Assembly: GCA_023428425.1 (NCBI GenBank)
Contig: JAEYYP010000075.1
Location: forward strand, 1 to 35,977
Origin: Pseudomonadota bacterium
GTDB taxonomy: Bacteria; Pseudomonadota; Alphaproteobacteria; Rhizobiales; Devosiaceae
DNA: 35,977 nt
Direction of reading: 5' to 3'
Shown here: positions 28,074-35,977 of the stretch, piece after piece
How positions within the stretch are numbered: the stretch's first letter is position 1
Layout of the letters: every line of letters begins with the position of its first letter
Position numbers and translations under genes: made by a program
The notes under the pieces: model-generated
Databases searched by the model: none
Told to the model about the DNA's origin: nothing
Seen by the model: the letters and a program-made list of their open reading frames with translations, nothing else

Positions 28074-28387
28074 TCGGTCCCCGGCTGCAGCGTGACGACG
28101 TCGCCCGCTTCACCACCCTCTGCCGGCGCCGCGGGCGGCTGCGCCGGGGCGACAGGCGTTTCGGCCGGCGCGGCAGGCGTATCGGCGGGGGCAACGGGCC
28201 GCGACGTATCGATCTCGCGGCGCACCAGCGGGTCGCGCTCGGCCTGCGGGATGAGGTCCCGGGCCGGGATGCGGATGGTGACCTGCTTATCGCGCGGATT
28301 GACCGTGGCGACCAAGGCGAACATGGCGCCGAAGGCCAGCCCCACGAGAACCAGGAGGACGACGAGAAGGCGTATCAGGGTCGGCAT
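28070..28387 (-). CDS. Small single-pass membrane protein with Pro/Ala-rich tail
   Basis: A 105-residue protein of unknown function. MPTLIRLLVVLLVLVGLAFGA is a membrane anchor or signal, and the rest is predicted to be periplasmic: a short basic/acidic segment (30-62) and a low-complexity Ala/Pro tail (63-90). The stop overlaps the xerD start by four bases (ATGA), so they are coupled. A small membrane protein at this position between aroK and xerD seems to be usual in the order. It is divergent from aroK across 146 bases. Confidence 0.75.
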   Translation of the reverse strand: MPTLIRLLVVLLVLVGLAFGAMFALVATVNPRDKQVTIRIPARDLIPQAERDPLVRREIDTSRPVAPADTPAAPAETPVAPAQPPAAPAEGGEAGDVVTLQPGTE

Positions 28388-28533
28388 CGGCAGTCCGCTT
28401 GTTCGGCGCGGGAAGGAATGTCCCTTGTTTCCGTCGATGGATCAAGGGACCGGCTGGATAGCGGGGCGGAGGATAGCAGGCATTGACTTTATGCGGCCCT
28501 AACGGTTCAACCCGCGGGCGGAGGATTTGCGGT

Positions 28534-29154
28534 ATGTCGCGCGAGGGCGCCACGGGTAGCACCACCAGGGACCACAAGCGCGAGCTGCTGCAACAGCTTA
28601 TCGGCGACCGCCCGATCGTGCTCATCGGCATGATGGGCGCCGGCAAGACCACGGTAGGACGCCGCCTCGCAGCCCGCCTCGGCCGTCACTTCGTCGACAG
28701 CGACGAGGAGGTGGAAAAGGCCGCCGGCATGTCGATCGAGGACATCTTCGCCGCCCACGGCGAAGGCGATTTCCGGGCCGGCGAGGTGAAGGTGATCGCC
28801 CGGCTGCTCAAGGAAGGCGGCATCGTGCTCGGCACCGGCGGCGGTGCGTTCATGAACGTTGAGACCCGCGCGCTGATTCACGAGACCGCCGTTTCGGTGT
28901 GGATCAAGGCCGATTTCGAGCTGCTGTTCCAGCGCGTCTCCCGCCGCTCGCACCGGCCGCTGCTCAAGACCGCCAACCCCCGCGAGACGCTGCAGAAGCT
29001 GATCGATGCGCGCTATCCCACCTATGCCGGAGCCGACATCACTGTCGTTTCGAGCGACGTCCCGCAGGACCAGGTGGCGAGCGACGTGATCGACGCGATC
29101 ATCGCGCATTACAGCCAGCCCGGCGCGGCTGCGGCCGGAGAAGCCCACCCATGA
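28534..29154 (+). CDS. aroK: Shikimate kinase
   Basis: AroK phosphorylates shikimate at O3, step five of the aromatic amino-acid pathway. The 206-residue protein has the Walker A loop GMMGAGKTT at 32-40, the shikimate-binding DSDEEVEKAAG at 55-65 and GTGGGAFMN at 100-108, and the lid region RVSRRSHRPLL. The N-terminus is about 25 residues longer than in short AroK proteins, as is common in alphaproteobacteria. The ATG at 28534 has a strong binding site (ggagga). The stop overlaps the aroB start by four bases (ATGA). Confidence 0.96.
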   Translation: MSREGATGSTTRDHKRELLQQLIGDRPIVLIGMMGAGKTTVGRRLAARLGRHFVDSDEEVEKAAGMSIEDIFAAHGEGDFRAGEVKVIARLLKEGGIVLGTGGGAFMNVETRALIHETAVSVWIKADFELLFQRVSRRSHRPLLKTANPRETLQKLIDARYPTYAGADITVVSSDVPQDQVASDVIDAIIAHYSQPGAAAAGEAHP

Positions 29155-30257
29155 CCGACCCCATCGTGGTGCACGTGCCCCTGCCGGGGCGCGAGTACGA
29201 CATCGTCATCGGCCGCGGCCTGCTCGAAGGCGCGGGCGAACGGCTCAAGGCCATGTTCCCCGGCCGGCGCTTCGGCATCATCACCGATACCGAGGTGGCG
29301 GTAGCGCAACTGCCCCGCCTCACCGCGTCGCTCGATGCGGCCGGGGTTGGCTACGCCACGACGGTGCTGCCGAACGGCGAGGCGACCAAGAAGATGGTCC
29401 ACCTCGAGACCGCGGTCGAAGGGCTGCTGGAGGCCCGGCTCGAACGCGGCGACCTGGTGCTGGCGCTCGGCGGCGGGGTGATCGGCGACCTCGCGGGCTT
29501 CGCGGCTGCCGTCACCCGGCGCGGCATGGATTTCGTGCAGGTACCGACGACACTGCTCGCCCAGGTCGACAGTTCGGTCGGCGGCAAGACCGGCATCAAT
29601 TCCCCGCACGGCAAGAACCTGATCGGCGCCTTCCATCAGCCGAGGCTGGTTCTCGCCGATCTCGACGCGCTCGACACCCTGCCGCCTCGCGAGTTCGCCG
29701 CCGGCTACGCCGAGGTGGTGAAGTACGGCCTGATCGACGACGAGCCCTATTTCCACTGGCTCGAAGCGAACCGTCGCGAGATTTTCGAGGGCGGCCCGGC
29801 CCGCGCCGAGGCGATTGCCCGGGCCTGTGCCGCCAAAACCCGCTTCGTGCTCGCCGACGAGAAGGAAACGGGCGTTCGCGCCCTGCTCAACCTCGGCCAT
29901 ACCTTCGGCCATGCGCTCGAAGCCGCGACCGGCTTTTCCGCCCGCCTGCTGCACGGCGAGGGCGTGTCGATCGGCATGGTGCTGGCGCATGGCTTCTCCG
30001 CCACACTCGGTCTGTCCCCGAGCCAGGACACCAGTCGCGTCGAGCATCACCTCAAGGCCGCCGGGCTGCCGACCCGCCTTGCGGACATCCCAGGCGAGCT
30101 CCCCGGCACCAACTTCCTGATGAACGCCATTGCGCAGGACAAGAAGGTGGTGCGCGGCGCGATCACCTTCATCCTGACGCGCGGCATCGGCCAGTCCTTC
30201 ATCGAGAAGAACGTCGACCCCGCCGCCGTGCGGGCCTATCTCGAAGCGATGCGCTGA
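29151..30257 (+). CDS. aroB: 3-Dehydroquinate synthase
   Basis: AroB cyclises DAHP to 3-dehydroquinate, using NAD and a divalent metal. The 368-residue protein shows the NAD-binding GGGVIGDLAGFAA at 107-119, TTLLAQVDSSVGGKTGIN at 133-150, and metal ligands Glu188 (AAGYAEVVKYG), His250 (NLGHTFGHA) and His268 (LLHGEGVSIGM). Translation is coupled to aroK by the ATGA overlap. The stop is seven bases from the stop of the convergent CBM/OmpA-like gene. Confidence 0.97.
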   Translation: MTDPIVVHVPLPGREYDIVIGRGLLEGAGERLKAMFPGRRFGIITDTEVAVAQLPRLTASLDAAGVGYATTVLPNGEATKKMVHLETAVEGLLEARLERGDLVLALGGGVIGDLAGFAAAVTRRGMDFVQVPTTLLAQVDSSVGGKTGINSPHGKNLIGAFHQPRLVLADLDALDTLPPREFAAGYAEVVKYGLIDDEPYFHWLEANRREIFEGGPARAEAIARACAAKTRFVLADEKETGVRALLNLGHTFGHALEAATGFSARLLHGEGVSIGMVLAHGFSATLGLSPSQDTSRVEHHLKAAGLPTRLADIPGELPGTNFLMNAIAQDKKVVRGAITFILTRGIGQSFIEKNVDPAAVRAYLEAMR

Positions 30258-30264
30258 CCACCCG

Positions 30265-31296
30265 CTACGGGCTTACCGAGATCACCACGCGGCGGTTGGC
30301 CGAGAAGGCGGGGCCGAACTGCTCGGTGGCACCGCCACCCGCAGCGGTCGCCTTGGCGAAGCTGAGGCCGGCCTGCTTGAGGTAGGTCAGCACGTTCTGT
30401 GCCCGCTCGATGGCGAATAGCGCATTGGTCGCGTGGTTGCCCTGCCTGGACGAGTAGCCGGTGACGAGCACCTTGCATTTCTGGGGCCCGATATCCTCGA
30501 TGATCTGCTTGAGCCGGGCCTCCAGCCGGGGAGTCAGGTCGTTCGAGTTCTCGTTGAACCCGATGACGTTGTAGAGTTCGTTACGTGTGCACTCAGCGGC
30601 ATCCGACGCCGCCGGCGAGGCGACGGCTGCAGTTTCCACCGCGGCGATTTCCACGGGGCTTTCGGGCACCTTCAGGGCCGCTACCGCGGCCGGGGGCTTC
30701 ACCGTCGCGTCGTCGGCCACGGCGAAAGTTTCGGAACCGGGGTCGGGTGCGAGGCGCGCCTGCGCCACGGCGGTTTCCGGTGTCGGCCAGCCGCCCGCCG
30801 GAGCACGGGAAACACCCTCCATGTTGCCGTCGCGGAGCACGAGGAACTCGCCCAGCAGCTCGTTCTGCTGGTCCGCCTTGGTGCCACGGGTCTCGAGCCC
30901 GGAAACGGTCACGGCGCGGCCGTTGAGCGTCACCGCGGCGAGGTAGAGGTTGCGGTCGCGGTTGGAGCCGTCGCCGCCATAAGCCTCGTTGATGAGGCGC
31001 ACCCGCACCTCCCCGCCCGGCTTGAACAGCTCTTCGGGCACCTCGAACTCGAAGCTCTGCACATAGGGCGTCTTGTCCGCCGCGTCGGCGAAGCGCCCGG
31101 TGGAGCCGGTATCGATCGCGTCGCTGACAGTGCCCTCCCCAAGGGCCTTGCCGTCGAAGCTCACTTCGAAGCGGGGTGGCCCGTCATAGGCCTCGCCACC
31201 GATGATCAGCTGCAACTTGCTCGAAGCCGCCAGCGCGCCGGTCGAGGCGGCGCATAACACAATGCCGGCAAGTAGTGCCGGCCTGACAATGGACAT
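30265..31296 (-). CDS. Exported fusion: CBM60/xylan-binding-like domain plus OmpA-like domain
   Basis: A 343-residue secreted protein. The signal peptide ends at ALAAS (about residue 24). Residues 28-135 look like a calcium-dependent xylan-binding module of the CBM36/60 type (VSFDGKALGEG, FEVPEELFKPGGEVRVRLINEA, DRNLYLAAVTLNGR). An Ala/Val/Pro-rich linker follows (about 165-235). Residues 240-342 resemble an OmpA-like peptidoglycan-binding domain (FNENSNDLTPRLEARLKQI, VTGYSSRQGNHATNALFAIERAQNV). The protein may tie a surface or matrix glycan to the cell wall. The ATG at 31296 has the binding site gggaggg. Both domain calls are by eye and moderately sure. Confidence 0.7.
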   Translation of the reverse strand: MSIVRPALLAGIVLCAASTGALAASSKLQLIIGGEAYDGPPRFEVSFDGKALGEGTVSDAIDTGSTGRFADAADKTPYVQSFEFEVPEELFKPGGEVRVRLINEAYGGDGSNRDRNLYLAAVTLNGRAVTVSGLETRGTKADQQNELLGEFLVLRDGNMEGVSRAPAGGWPTPETAVAQARLAPDPGSETFAVADDATVKPPAAVAALKVPESPVEIAAVETAAVASPAASDAAECTRNELYNVIGFNENSNDLTPRLEARLKQIIEDIGPQKCKVLVTGYSSRQGNHATNALFAIERAQNVLTYLKQAGLSFAKATAAGGGATEQFGPAFSANRRVVISVSP

Positions 31297-31530
31297 GGTG
31301 CCCTCCCTGTCTGTCTGCGGCTGCAAGAGCTAGGCAAGGCCTTAGGCAGCATTTCGGAGAGAACGGGGCAGCCGGCCACGGGAATGCCCGGATCACGCCG
31401 CAATCGGCAACGGCGCCGACCTCCCCGTAGGCGAAAACGCAAAGCGGGACCATACGCTAGTCAGCGGTCACGAAACCGACAGAGTTGCCGGTGCCAGCTT
31501 GTCGAAAGGGGCGGCGAAACCTATATCGTG

Positions 31531-31806
31531 TCAGCCGGCGGACGCGCCGGACTTCACCACTTCGATCGCCAGGGCATGCACGCCGGACTTCAGTTCGGCG
31601 TCGAGCGTTTCCATCACCGCGCGGTGCTGTGCGACGCGGCTGAGGGCATCGAGCTGCGAGGAGCCGATGCGCACGCGGAAATGGGTCTCCCCCTCGGGCC
31701 GCGCCCCAGCGTGTCCCCTATGTTTCTCGCTCTCATCGAGCACTTCAAGATGGCTTGGAGCGAATTTGAGCGAAAGTTTTTCAACAATGGCGTCGCGAAC
31801 GGACAT
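31531..31806 (-). CDS. bolA: BolA family protein
   Basis: A 91-residue BolA-type protein. ESEKHRGHAGARPEGETHFRV carries the conserved histidine-containing HxGH loop that coordinates an iron-sulfur cluster with a monothiol glutaredoxin, and HRAVMETLDAEL followed by HALAIEV forms the C-terminal helix and strand of the fold. BolA proteins take part in iron-sulfur trafficking and stress-linked regulation. It is divergent from the J-domain gene with 51 bases between, and lies beyond a 234-base gap from the CBM/OmpA-like gene, in which I see no gene. Confidence 0.93.
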   Translation of the reverse strand: MSVRDAIVEKLSLKFAPSHLEVLDESEKHRGHAGARPEGETHFRVRIGSSQLDALSRVAQHRAVMETLDAELKSGVHALAIEVVKSGASAG

Positions 31807-31857
31807 ATGGATACCGGTTCAGTTTGGGGCGTGGAAACAGGCTCGTAACTAGGATTG

Positions 31858-32505
31858 ATGAAGCTGGATTCCAAGTATTTTGACCGCATCCGGATCCGCT
31901 CGCGGCAGCCGGAGGAGCAACCGCGCCCCGAAGTGAAGGCGTGTGACTGGGAGGGTTGCGGCCAGCCCGGGGAATATCGCGCGCCCAAGGGCAACCGGGC
32001 GGCGGGCGAGTACCACACCTTCTGCCTCGAGCACGTGCGACACTACAACCAGGTGTTCAACTTCTTTGCCGGGATGAAGCCCGACGAGATGGAAGCGCAT
32101 CTGCGCCGCGAGCAGGAAACCGACGGCCGCCCCAGCTGGGGTTTCGGGGCCAAGGCGAGCGCCAACACCGCCGGCCCCCGCATGCCGCGCGGCGCACCGC
32201 GCTCGGGCACCGCGCAGCGCCCCATCCACGACCCGTTCGGTGTATTCGCCCGCTATGCCCGCCACCAGAAGCGCGCTCCGGCCGAGGAGCGGGTGAAGCC
32301 GCTGCACGAGCCCGATCGCCGCGCCTTCGAGACGCTGGGCTTTTCGGGCTATGCCAAGTCGGACGAGATCAAGAAGGCCTACAAGGCCCTGGTGAAAATC
32401 CACCACCCCGACGCCAATGGCGGCGACAAGAGCTCCGAAGATCGCCTCCGCGCCATCATCGCCGCCTACTCGCACCTGAAGCAGAAGGGCTTCGTCGGGC
32501 GGTAG
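31858..32505 (+). CDS. J-domain protein with N-terminal Cys/His cluster
   Basis: The 215-residue protein ends in a J-domain (about 155-213) with the HPD tripeptide at 183-185 (KIHHPDANGG), which stimulates DnaK ATPase. Unlike DnaJ the J-domain is C-terminal. The N-terminal part has Cys29, Cys34, Cys56 and His59 (CDWEGC and FCLEHVRHYN), spaced like a small zinc site, then FNFFAGMKPDEM and a basic low-complexity linker (95-125). It is probably a specialised co-chaperone whose N-domain binds a client. The ATG at 31858 is preferred to an overlapping TTG; the binding site is agga. The bolA, dnaJ-like, cobS order is common in the order. Confidence 0.88.
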   Translation: MKLDSKYFDRIRIRSRQPEEQPRPEVKACDWEGCGQPGEYRAPKGNRAAGEYHTFCLEHVRHYNQVFNFFAGMKPDEMEAHLRREQETDGRPSWGFGAKASANTAGPRMPRGAPRSGTAQRPIHDPFGVFARYARHQKRAPAEERVKPLHEPDRRAFETLGFSGYAKSDEIKKAYKALVKIHHPDANGGDKSSEDRLRAIIAAYSHLKQKGFVGR

Positions 32506-32647
32506 TCCGGCGCTGCCGCCGATGCAACTTGCTCATGGGCGCATTCAAGCCCGTGATCGGCGCCAGTAAAGGCATGCAGAGCCGGCCTTTCGCAGCTGTC
32601 GTCGCGCTGTCGCAGGCTCGACATTCAGCCATCATGCGCCCTACCCC

Positions 32648-32701
32648 GCGGCGCTCTATGCTGCTATAGAGCGCCGCAGCCTATAAGACGGCAGCCGTCT
32701 T
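32648..32701. repeat. Two adjacent perfect inverted repeats upstream of cobS
   Basis: The first has 12-base arms, GCGGCGCTCTAT (32648-32659) and ATAGAGCGCCGC (32666-32677), around gctgct. The second is AAGACGGC-a-GCCGTCTT (32685-32701). They are seven bases apart and end 28 bases before the cobS ATG. No T-run follows, so they look more like operators or leader RNA structure than a terminator for the J-domain gene. Confidence 0.8.
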
Positions 32702-32729
32702 GACCTATTTCCCCGCCAAAGAGCCTGAG

Positions 32730-33707
32730 ATGCCCGAATTCACCAATCTGCCGAACAAGGAATACTCTGTCCGCGAGACCTTTGGCATCGACACCGACAT
32801 GAAGGTGATGGGCTATGCGGAGGCCGATCCGCATGTGCCGCCGCTGGATCCGGACTACCTGTTCGACCGCAACACCACGCTCGCGATCCTCGCCGGCTTC
32901 GCCTACAACCGTCGCGTCATGGTGCAGGGCTACCACGGCACCGGCAAGTCCACGCATATCGAGCAGGTCGCGGCGCGCCTCAACTGGCCGCTGGTCCGCG
33001 TCAACCTCGACGCCCACGTCTCGCGTATCGACCTCGTCGGCAAGGACGCGATCGTGCTCAAGGACGGCAAGCAGATCACCGAGTTCCGTGACGGCATCCT
33101 GCCCTGGGCGGTGCAGAACAACATCGCGCTCGTCTTCGACGAATACGATGCCGGCCGTCCCGACGTGATGTTCGTGATCCAGCGCGTGCTCGAGACGCAG
33201 GGTCGCCTGACGCTGCTCGACCAGAACCGCGTCATCACCCCGCACCCGGCCTTCCGCCTGTTCGCCACCACCAACACCATCGGTCTCGGCGACACCTCGG
33301 GCCTCTATCACGGCACCCAGCAGATCAACCAGGGCCAGATGGACCGCTGGTCGATCGTTACCACGCTCAACTACCTGCCGCACGACAAGGAAGTCGGCAT
33401 CGTGCTGGCCAAGGCCAAGCAGTACACCGGCGAGAAGGGCAAGAAGACCGTGTCAAACATGGTCCGGCTGGCCGACCTCACCCGGCAGGCCTTCATCAAC
33501 GGCGACCTGTCGACGGTGATGAGCCCGCGCACGGTGATCACCTGGGCCGAGAACAGCCAGATCTTCGGCGATATCGGCTTCGCCTTCCGGCTGACCTTCC
33601 TCAACAAGTGCGACGAGCTCGAACGCCCCGTGGTGGCCGAGTTCTACCAGCGCGTGTTCGGCGAGGACCTGCCGGAATCGGCCGCCAATCTTGCGGTGAC
33701 CGCCTAA
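32730..33707 (+). CDS. cobS: Cobaltochelatase subunit CobS (AAA+ ATPase)
   Basis: CobS, with CobT, forms the ATP-driven chaperone ring that loads cobalt into hydrogenobyrinate a,c-diamide with CobN, in aerobic cobalamin synthesis. The 325-residue protein has Walker A GYHGTGKST at 67-75, Walker B ALVFDEYD near 132-139, and the sensor segment LFATTNTIGLGDTSGLYHG. Length is normal. The ATG at 32730 gives the family start MPEFTNLPNKEYSVRETFG; the TTG at 32700 is less likely. No cobalamin riboswitch is recognisable upstream, but two inverted repeats are. The partner cobT follows after an inserted methyltransferase gene. Confidence 0.95.
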   Translation: MPEFTNLPNKEYSVRETFGIDTDMKVMGYAEADPHVPPLDPDYLFDRNTTLAILAGFAYNRRVMVQGYHGTGKSTHIEQVAARLNWPLVRVNLDAHVSRIDLVGKDAIVLKDGKQITEFRDGILPWAVQNNIALVFDEYDAGRPDVMFVIQRVLETQGRLTLLDQNRVITPHPAFRLFATTNTIGLGDTSGLYHGTQQINQGQMDRWSIVTTLNYLPHDKEVGIVLAKAKQYTGEKGKKTVSNMVRLADLTRQAFINGDLSTVMSPRTVITWAENSQIFGDIGFAFRLTFLNKCDELERPVVAEFYQRVFGEDLPESAANLAVTA

Positions 33708-33786
33708 GCGCACGGTTTGAGTTTGTCGCGCTCTCGAACAGGAAACGTCTGCGACTTTCCTGAGAGCGCTCCCGACGGAGGCCGGA

Positions 33787-34533
33787 TTGGCCCAGAACAT
33801 CTACGACGATCCGGCATTCTTCGAAGGCTACAGCCAGTTTCCCCGCTCGCGGCAGGGTCTGGCTGGCGCCTCCGAATGGCCGTCTCTGGCGAAGATGCTA
33901 CCGCCGCTCGCGGGGCTCGACGTGCTCGACCTGGGCTGCGGCTTCGGCCCCTTCTGTCGCTACGCGGTGGAGCACGGCGCCCGGAGCGTCACGGGCGTCG
34001 ATATCTCCGAGCGCATGCTGGCGGAGGCGGAGGCCCGCGGGCCGGGCCTGCCGATCCGCTACGAACGGGCCGACCTCGAGACCTACGTACCGGCAGCGGG
34101 TGCCTACGACCTCGTGTTCTCCTCGCTCGCCGTGCACTACCTAGCCGATTTCGACGCCTTCGTCGCCAAGGCCCGTAACGCGCTTCGGCCCGGTGGACAC
34201 TTCGTCTTCTCGATGGAGCACCCGGTATTCGCGGCGCGCTCCGACCCGGACTTCATCCGGCACCCGGACGGACGGCTGCTCGGGGTGGTGGACGATTACC
34301 TGCGCGAAGGCCAGCGCGTGACCAACTGGATCGCCGACGGCATCGTGAAGTATCACCGGCTGATCTCGACGACGATCAATGCGCTGCAGCGCGGCGGTCT
34401 CCGTCTCGACCACATCGACGAGTGGGCGGCGACCGACGCTGACGTTGCCGCGCACCCCGAATGGGCCGAGGAGCGTTATCAGCCCATGTTCCTGCTGTTC
34501 GCGACCAGTCTCGACCCGGTCGCCTCAAACTAG
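33787..34533 (+). CDS. Class I SAM-dependent methyltransferase between cobS and cobT
   Basis: A 248-residue cytosolic methyltransferase. SAM motif I is VLDLGCGFGPFCR at 46-58, with the acidic motif II VTGVDISERML at 68-78; the later FSSLAVHYLADFDAFV and LRPGGHFVFSMEHPVF are typical of UbiE/BioC-like small-molecule methylases. The start is TTG at 33787, backed by a strong binding site (ggagg, five-base spacer). It lies 79 bases after cobS and 19 bases before cobT on the same strand. None of the known cobalamin methylases (CobA, CobI, CobJ, CobM, CobF, CobL) has this fold signature, so a corrin role is not shown. Substrate unknown. Confidence 0.88.
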   Translation: MAQNIYDDPAFFEGYSQFPRSRQGLAGASEWPSLAKMLPPLAGLDVLDLGCGFGPFCRYAVEHGARSVTGVDISERMLAEAEARGPGLPIRYERADLETYVPAAGAYDLVFSSLAVHYLADFDAFVAKARNALRPGGHFVFSMEHPVFAARSDPDFIRHPDGRLLGVVDDYLREGQRVTNWIADGIVKYHRLISTTINALQRGGLRLDHIDEWAATDADVAAHPEWAEERYQPMFLLFATSLDPVASN

Positions 34534-34552
34534 ATAGTCTCGGACCTCGATC

Positions 34553-35977
34553 ATGGCCCTTCCGCCGCGCAGCAGCAAACCGAACAAACCCGACACCACC
34601 CAGCCGTTCAAGACGGCGGTGGGTGCGGCGGTGCGCGCCATCGGCGGCAAGCACGACCTCGAGGTAAGCTTCTCGGCCGACCGGCCGATGCTGACTTCCG
34701 ACAAGGCCCGCCTCGCCAACCTGCCCCGCCTGCCGACCATGCGCGACATTTCCATCGCCCGCGGGCAGGGCGACGCCATGGCCATGCGCCTCGCGAGCCA
34801 CGACCCCGACACGCACCGCAAGCGTGCGCCGGCCGAGCCCGAAGCCCGCGCCGCGTACGACGCGCTCGAGCAGGCCCGCGTCGAGGCGCTGGGTGCCGTG
34901 CGCATGCCCGGAATGGCTGGCAACATCCACGAGATGCTCGAAGACCGCCTGTTCCGCCAGAACTTCGCCGAGGTCTCGGACAAGGCCGATGCGCCGCTGG
35001 CCGAGGCTCTGGGGCTGATCCTGCGCGAGCGGGTGGCTGGCATCTCCATCCCTCCGTCGGGCCACGCGCTCGTCGAGCTGTGGCGCTCGGAGATCGAGCA
35101 AAAGGCCGGCAACTCGCTGACCACGCTGCTCACCCGCTTCGAGGACCAGGACCTGTTCAGCCGGGCGACCCGCCAGCTGCTGCGCGACCTGAACCTCGTG
35201 CCCGACAGCGACATGGACGACGGCGAGAGCGACGACAGCGAGGGCGACGACGACAACGATCCCGAGCGCGGCCAGGACGACGAGAAGACGCCCGAGCAGG
35301 GCGAAGGCGAGAGCGAGGACGCCGAGGCCGACGAGGACCAGACTCCCGGCCAGTCGGAGGAACAGGGCGAGGTCGAGGGCGCGGAGATGGATTTCTCCGA
35401 GACCGACGACGACGAGAGTTCGAAATCGGGCGAGGACATGCCCAACCCGCCCCCGCCCGGCGCCAACGCCAAGGAATTCACCAACGCCTTCAACTACAAG
35501 ATCTTCACCCAGAAGTTCGACGAGGTGGTGCGCGCCGCCGACCTCTGCCCGCCGGAGGAACTGGACCAGCTCCGTGCGCTCCTCGACAAGCAGCTCGAGA
35601 ACCTGGCGGGCGCCGTGGCGCGGCTCGCCAACAAGCTGCAGCGCCGCCTGATGGCGCAGCAGAACCGCAGCTGGGAGTTCGATCTCGAGGAAGGCCTGCT
35701 CGACACGGCACGCCTGACCCGCGTGGTGACCGATCCGCTGCAGGCACTGAGCTTCAAGGTCGAGCGCGATACCGATTTCCGCGACACCGTGGTCACGCTC
35801 CTGCTCGACAATTCGGGCTCCATGCGCGGCCGCCCGATCACCATTGCGACGATCTGCGGCGATATCCTTGCCCGCACGCTGGAGCGCTGCGGCGTGAAGG
35901 TCGAGATCCTCGGCTTCACCACGCGCGCCTGGAAGGGCGGCAAGAGCCGCGAGGCCTGGCTCGAGGCGGGGCGTCCG
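34553..35977 (+). CDS. cobT: Cobaltochelatase subunit CobT, 3'-truncated by the window
   Basis: The first 475 codons are present; the family is about 600-640 residues, so about a quarter is missing to the right. The start MALPPRSSKPNKPDTTQPFK is normal. The helical N-domain (to about 215) is followed by a very acidic Asp/Glu/Ser-rich linker (about 218-295), then a conserved helical part, and the von Willebrand A domain with the MIDAS motif LLLDNSGSMRG around Asp419. CobT caps the CobS ring in the chelatase complex. The ATG at 34553 follows the methyltransferase stop by 19 bases without a strong binding site. Confidence 0.95.
   Translation, partial: MALPPRSSKPNKPDTTQPFKTAVGAAVRAIGGKHDLEVSFSADRPMLTSDKARLANLPRLPTMRDISIARGQGDAMAMRLASHDPDTHRKRAPAEPEARAAYDALEQARVEALGAVRMPGMAGNIHEMLEDRLFRQNFAEVSDKADAPLAEALGLILRERVAGISIPPSGHALVELWRSEIEQKAGNSLTTLLTRFEDQDLFSRATRQLLRDLNLVPDSDMDDGESDDSEGDDDNDPERGQDDEKTPEQGEGESEDAEADEDQTPGQSEEQGEVEGAEMDFSETDDDESSKSGEDMPNPPPPGANAKEFTNAFNYKIFTQKFDEVVRAADLCPPEELDQLRALLDKQLENLAGAVARLANKLQRRLMAQQNRSWEFDLEEGLLDTARLTRVVTDPLQALSFKVERDTDFRDTVVTLLLDNSGSMRGRPITIATICGDILARTLERCGVKVEILGFTTRAWKGGKSREAWLEAGRP

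Noticed and set aside
31297..31530. Small gene between bolA and the CBM/OmpA-like gene
   Set aside because: Only chance open frames without binding sites; nothing else supportable was seen.
32506..32729. Cobalamin riboswitch upstream of cobS
   Set aside because: I could not find the conserved B12-box pattern; only the two inverted repeats are visible.
35200..35440. Acidic repeat in cobT as a separate low-complexity element
   Set aside because: An acidic Asp/Glu-rich linker is normal for CobT and is within frame.

Overview
The window is GC-rich, densely coded chromosomal DNA from an alphaproteobacterium. The best fit is Hyphomicrobiales (Rhizobiales), and a Devosia-like genus is plausible but not proven. 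The signs are the start of an Asn/Arg/Gly-rich DUF4167-type gene beside prmC-prfA-ptsP-lysC; the argJ-GNAT-mutT and parvulin/secA arrangement; NDUFAF5-like, DUF1178 and BolA proteins; and an aerobic cobaltochelatase pair, cobS and cobT. I found no phage, insertion sequence, CRISPR array, rRNA or tRNA.

Layout. Positions 1-7663 (minus strand) hold the DUF4167 start, prmC, prfA, ptsP, lysC and a GH29 fucosidase-like gene that sits between lysC and the plus-strand ubiG (7807-8547). After a small orphan ORF comes ilvD (9012-10852), which carries a one-base deletion. Positions 10866-13237 (minus) encode a DUF1178 protein, a nitrilase-family amidase, glutaredoxin and ComF, divergent from an NDUFAF5-like methyltransferase-fold protein. 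Positions 14127-17812 (minus) run parvulin PPIase, terminator, argJ, GNAT, mutT and an orphan Flp pilin. secA (18019-20790) is divergent from the PPIase. Then come a more AT-rich GT39-type membrane glycosyltransferase, a DMT exporter, and a three-gene envelope cluster with two tandem YafK-like L,D-transpeptidase-fold proteins. accA, xerD and a small membrane protein follow on the minus strand, aroK-aroB on the plus strand, then a CBM-like/OmpA-like fusion and bolA on the minus strand. The window ends with a J-domain protein, cobS, an intervening methyltransferase and the truncated cobT on the plus strand.

How the genes work together. Most are housekeeping: translation termination (prfA with its methylase prmC), nitrogen PTS control (ptsP), amino-acid synthesis (lysC, ilvD, argJ, aroK, aroB), ubiquinone (ubiG), fatty-acid initiation (accA), Sec export and periplasmic folding (secA, PPIase), chromosome dimer resolution (xerD) and cobalamin (cobS, cobT). 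The accessory interest lies in envelope genes: the tandem YafK-like pair with a membrane partner, the carbohydrate-binding/OmpA-like fusion, the lone Flp pilin and the GT39 enzyme. A second point of interest is the methyltransferase placed between cobS and cobT, with two perfect inverted repeats just upstream of cobS. I see no complete new defence or mobile system here.
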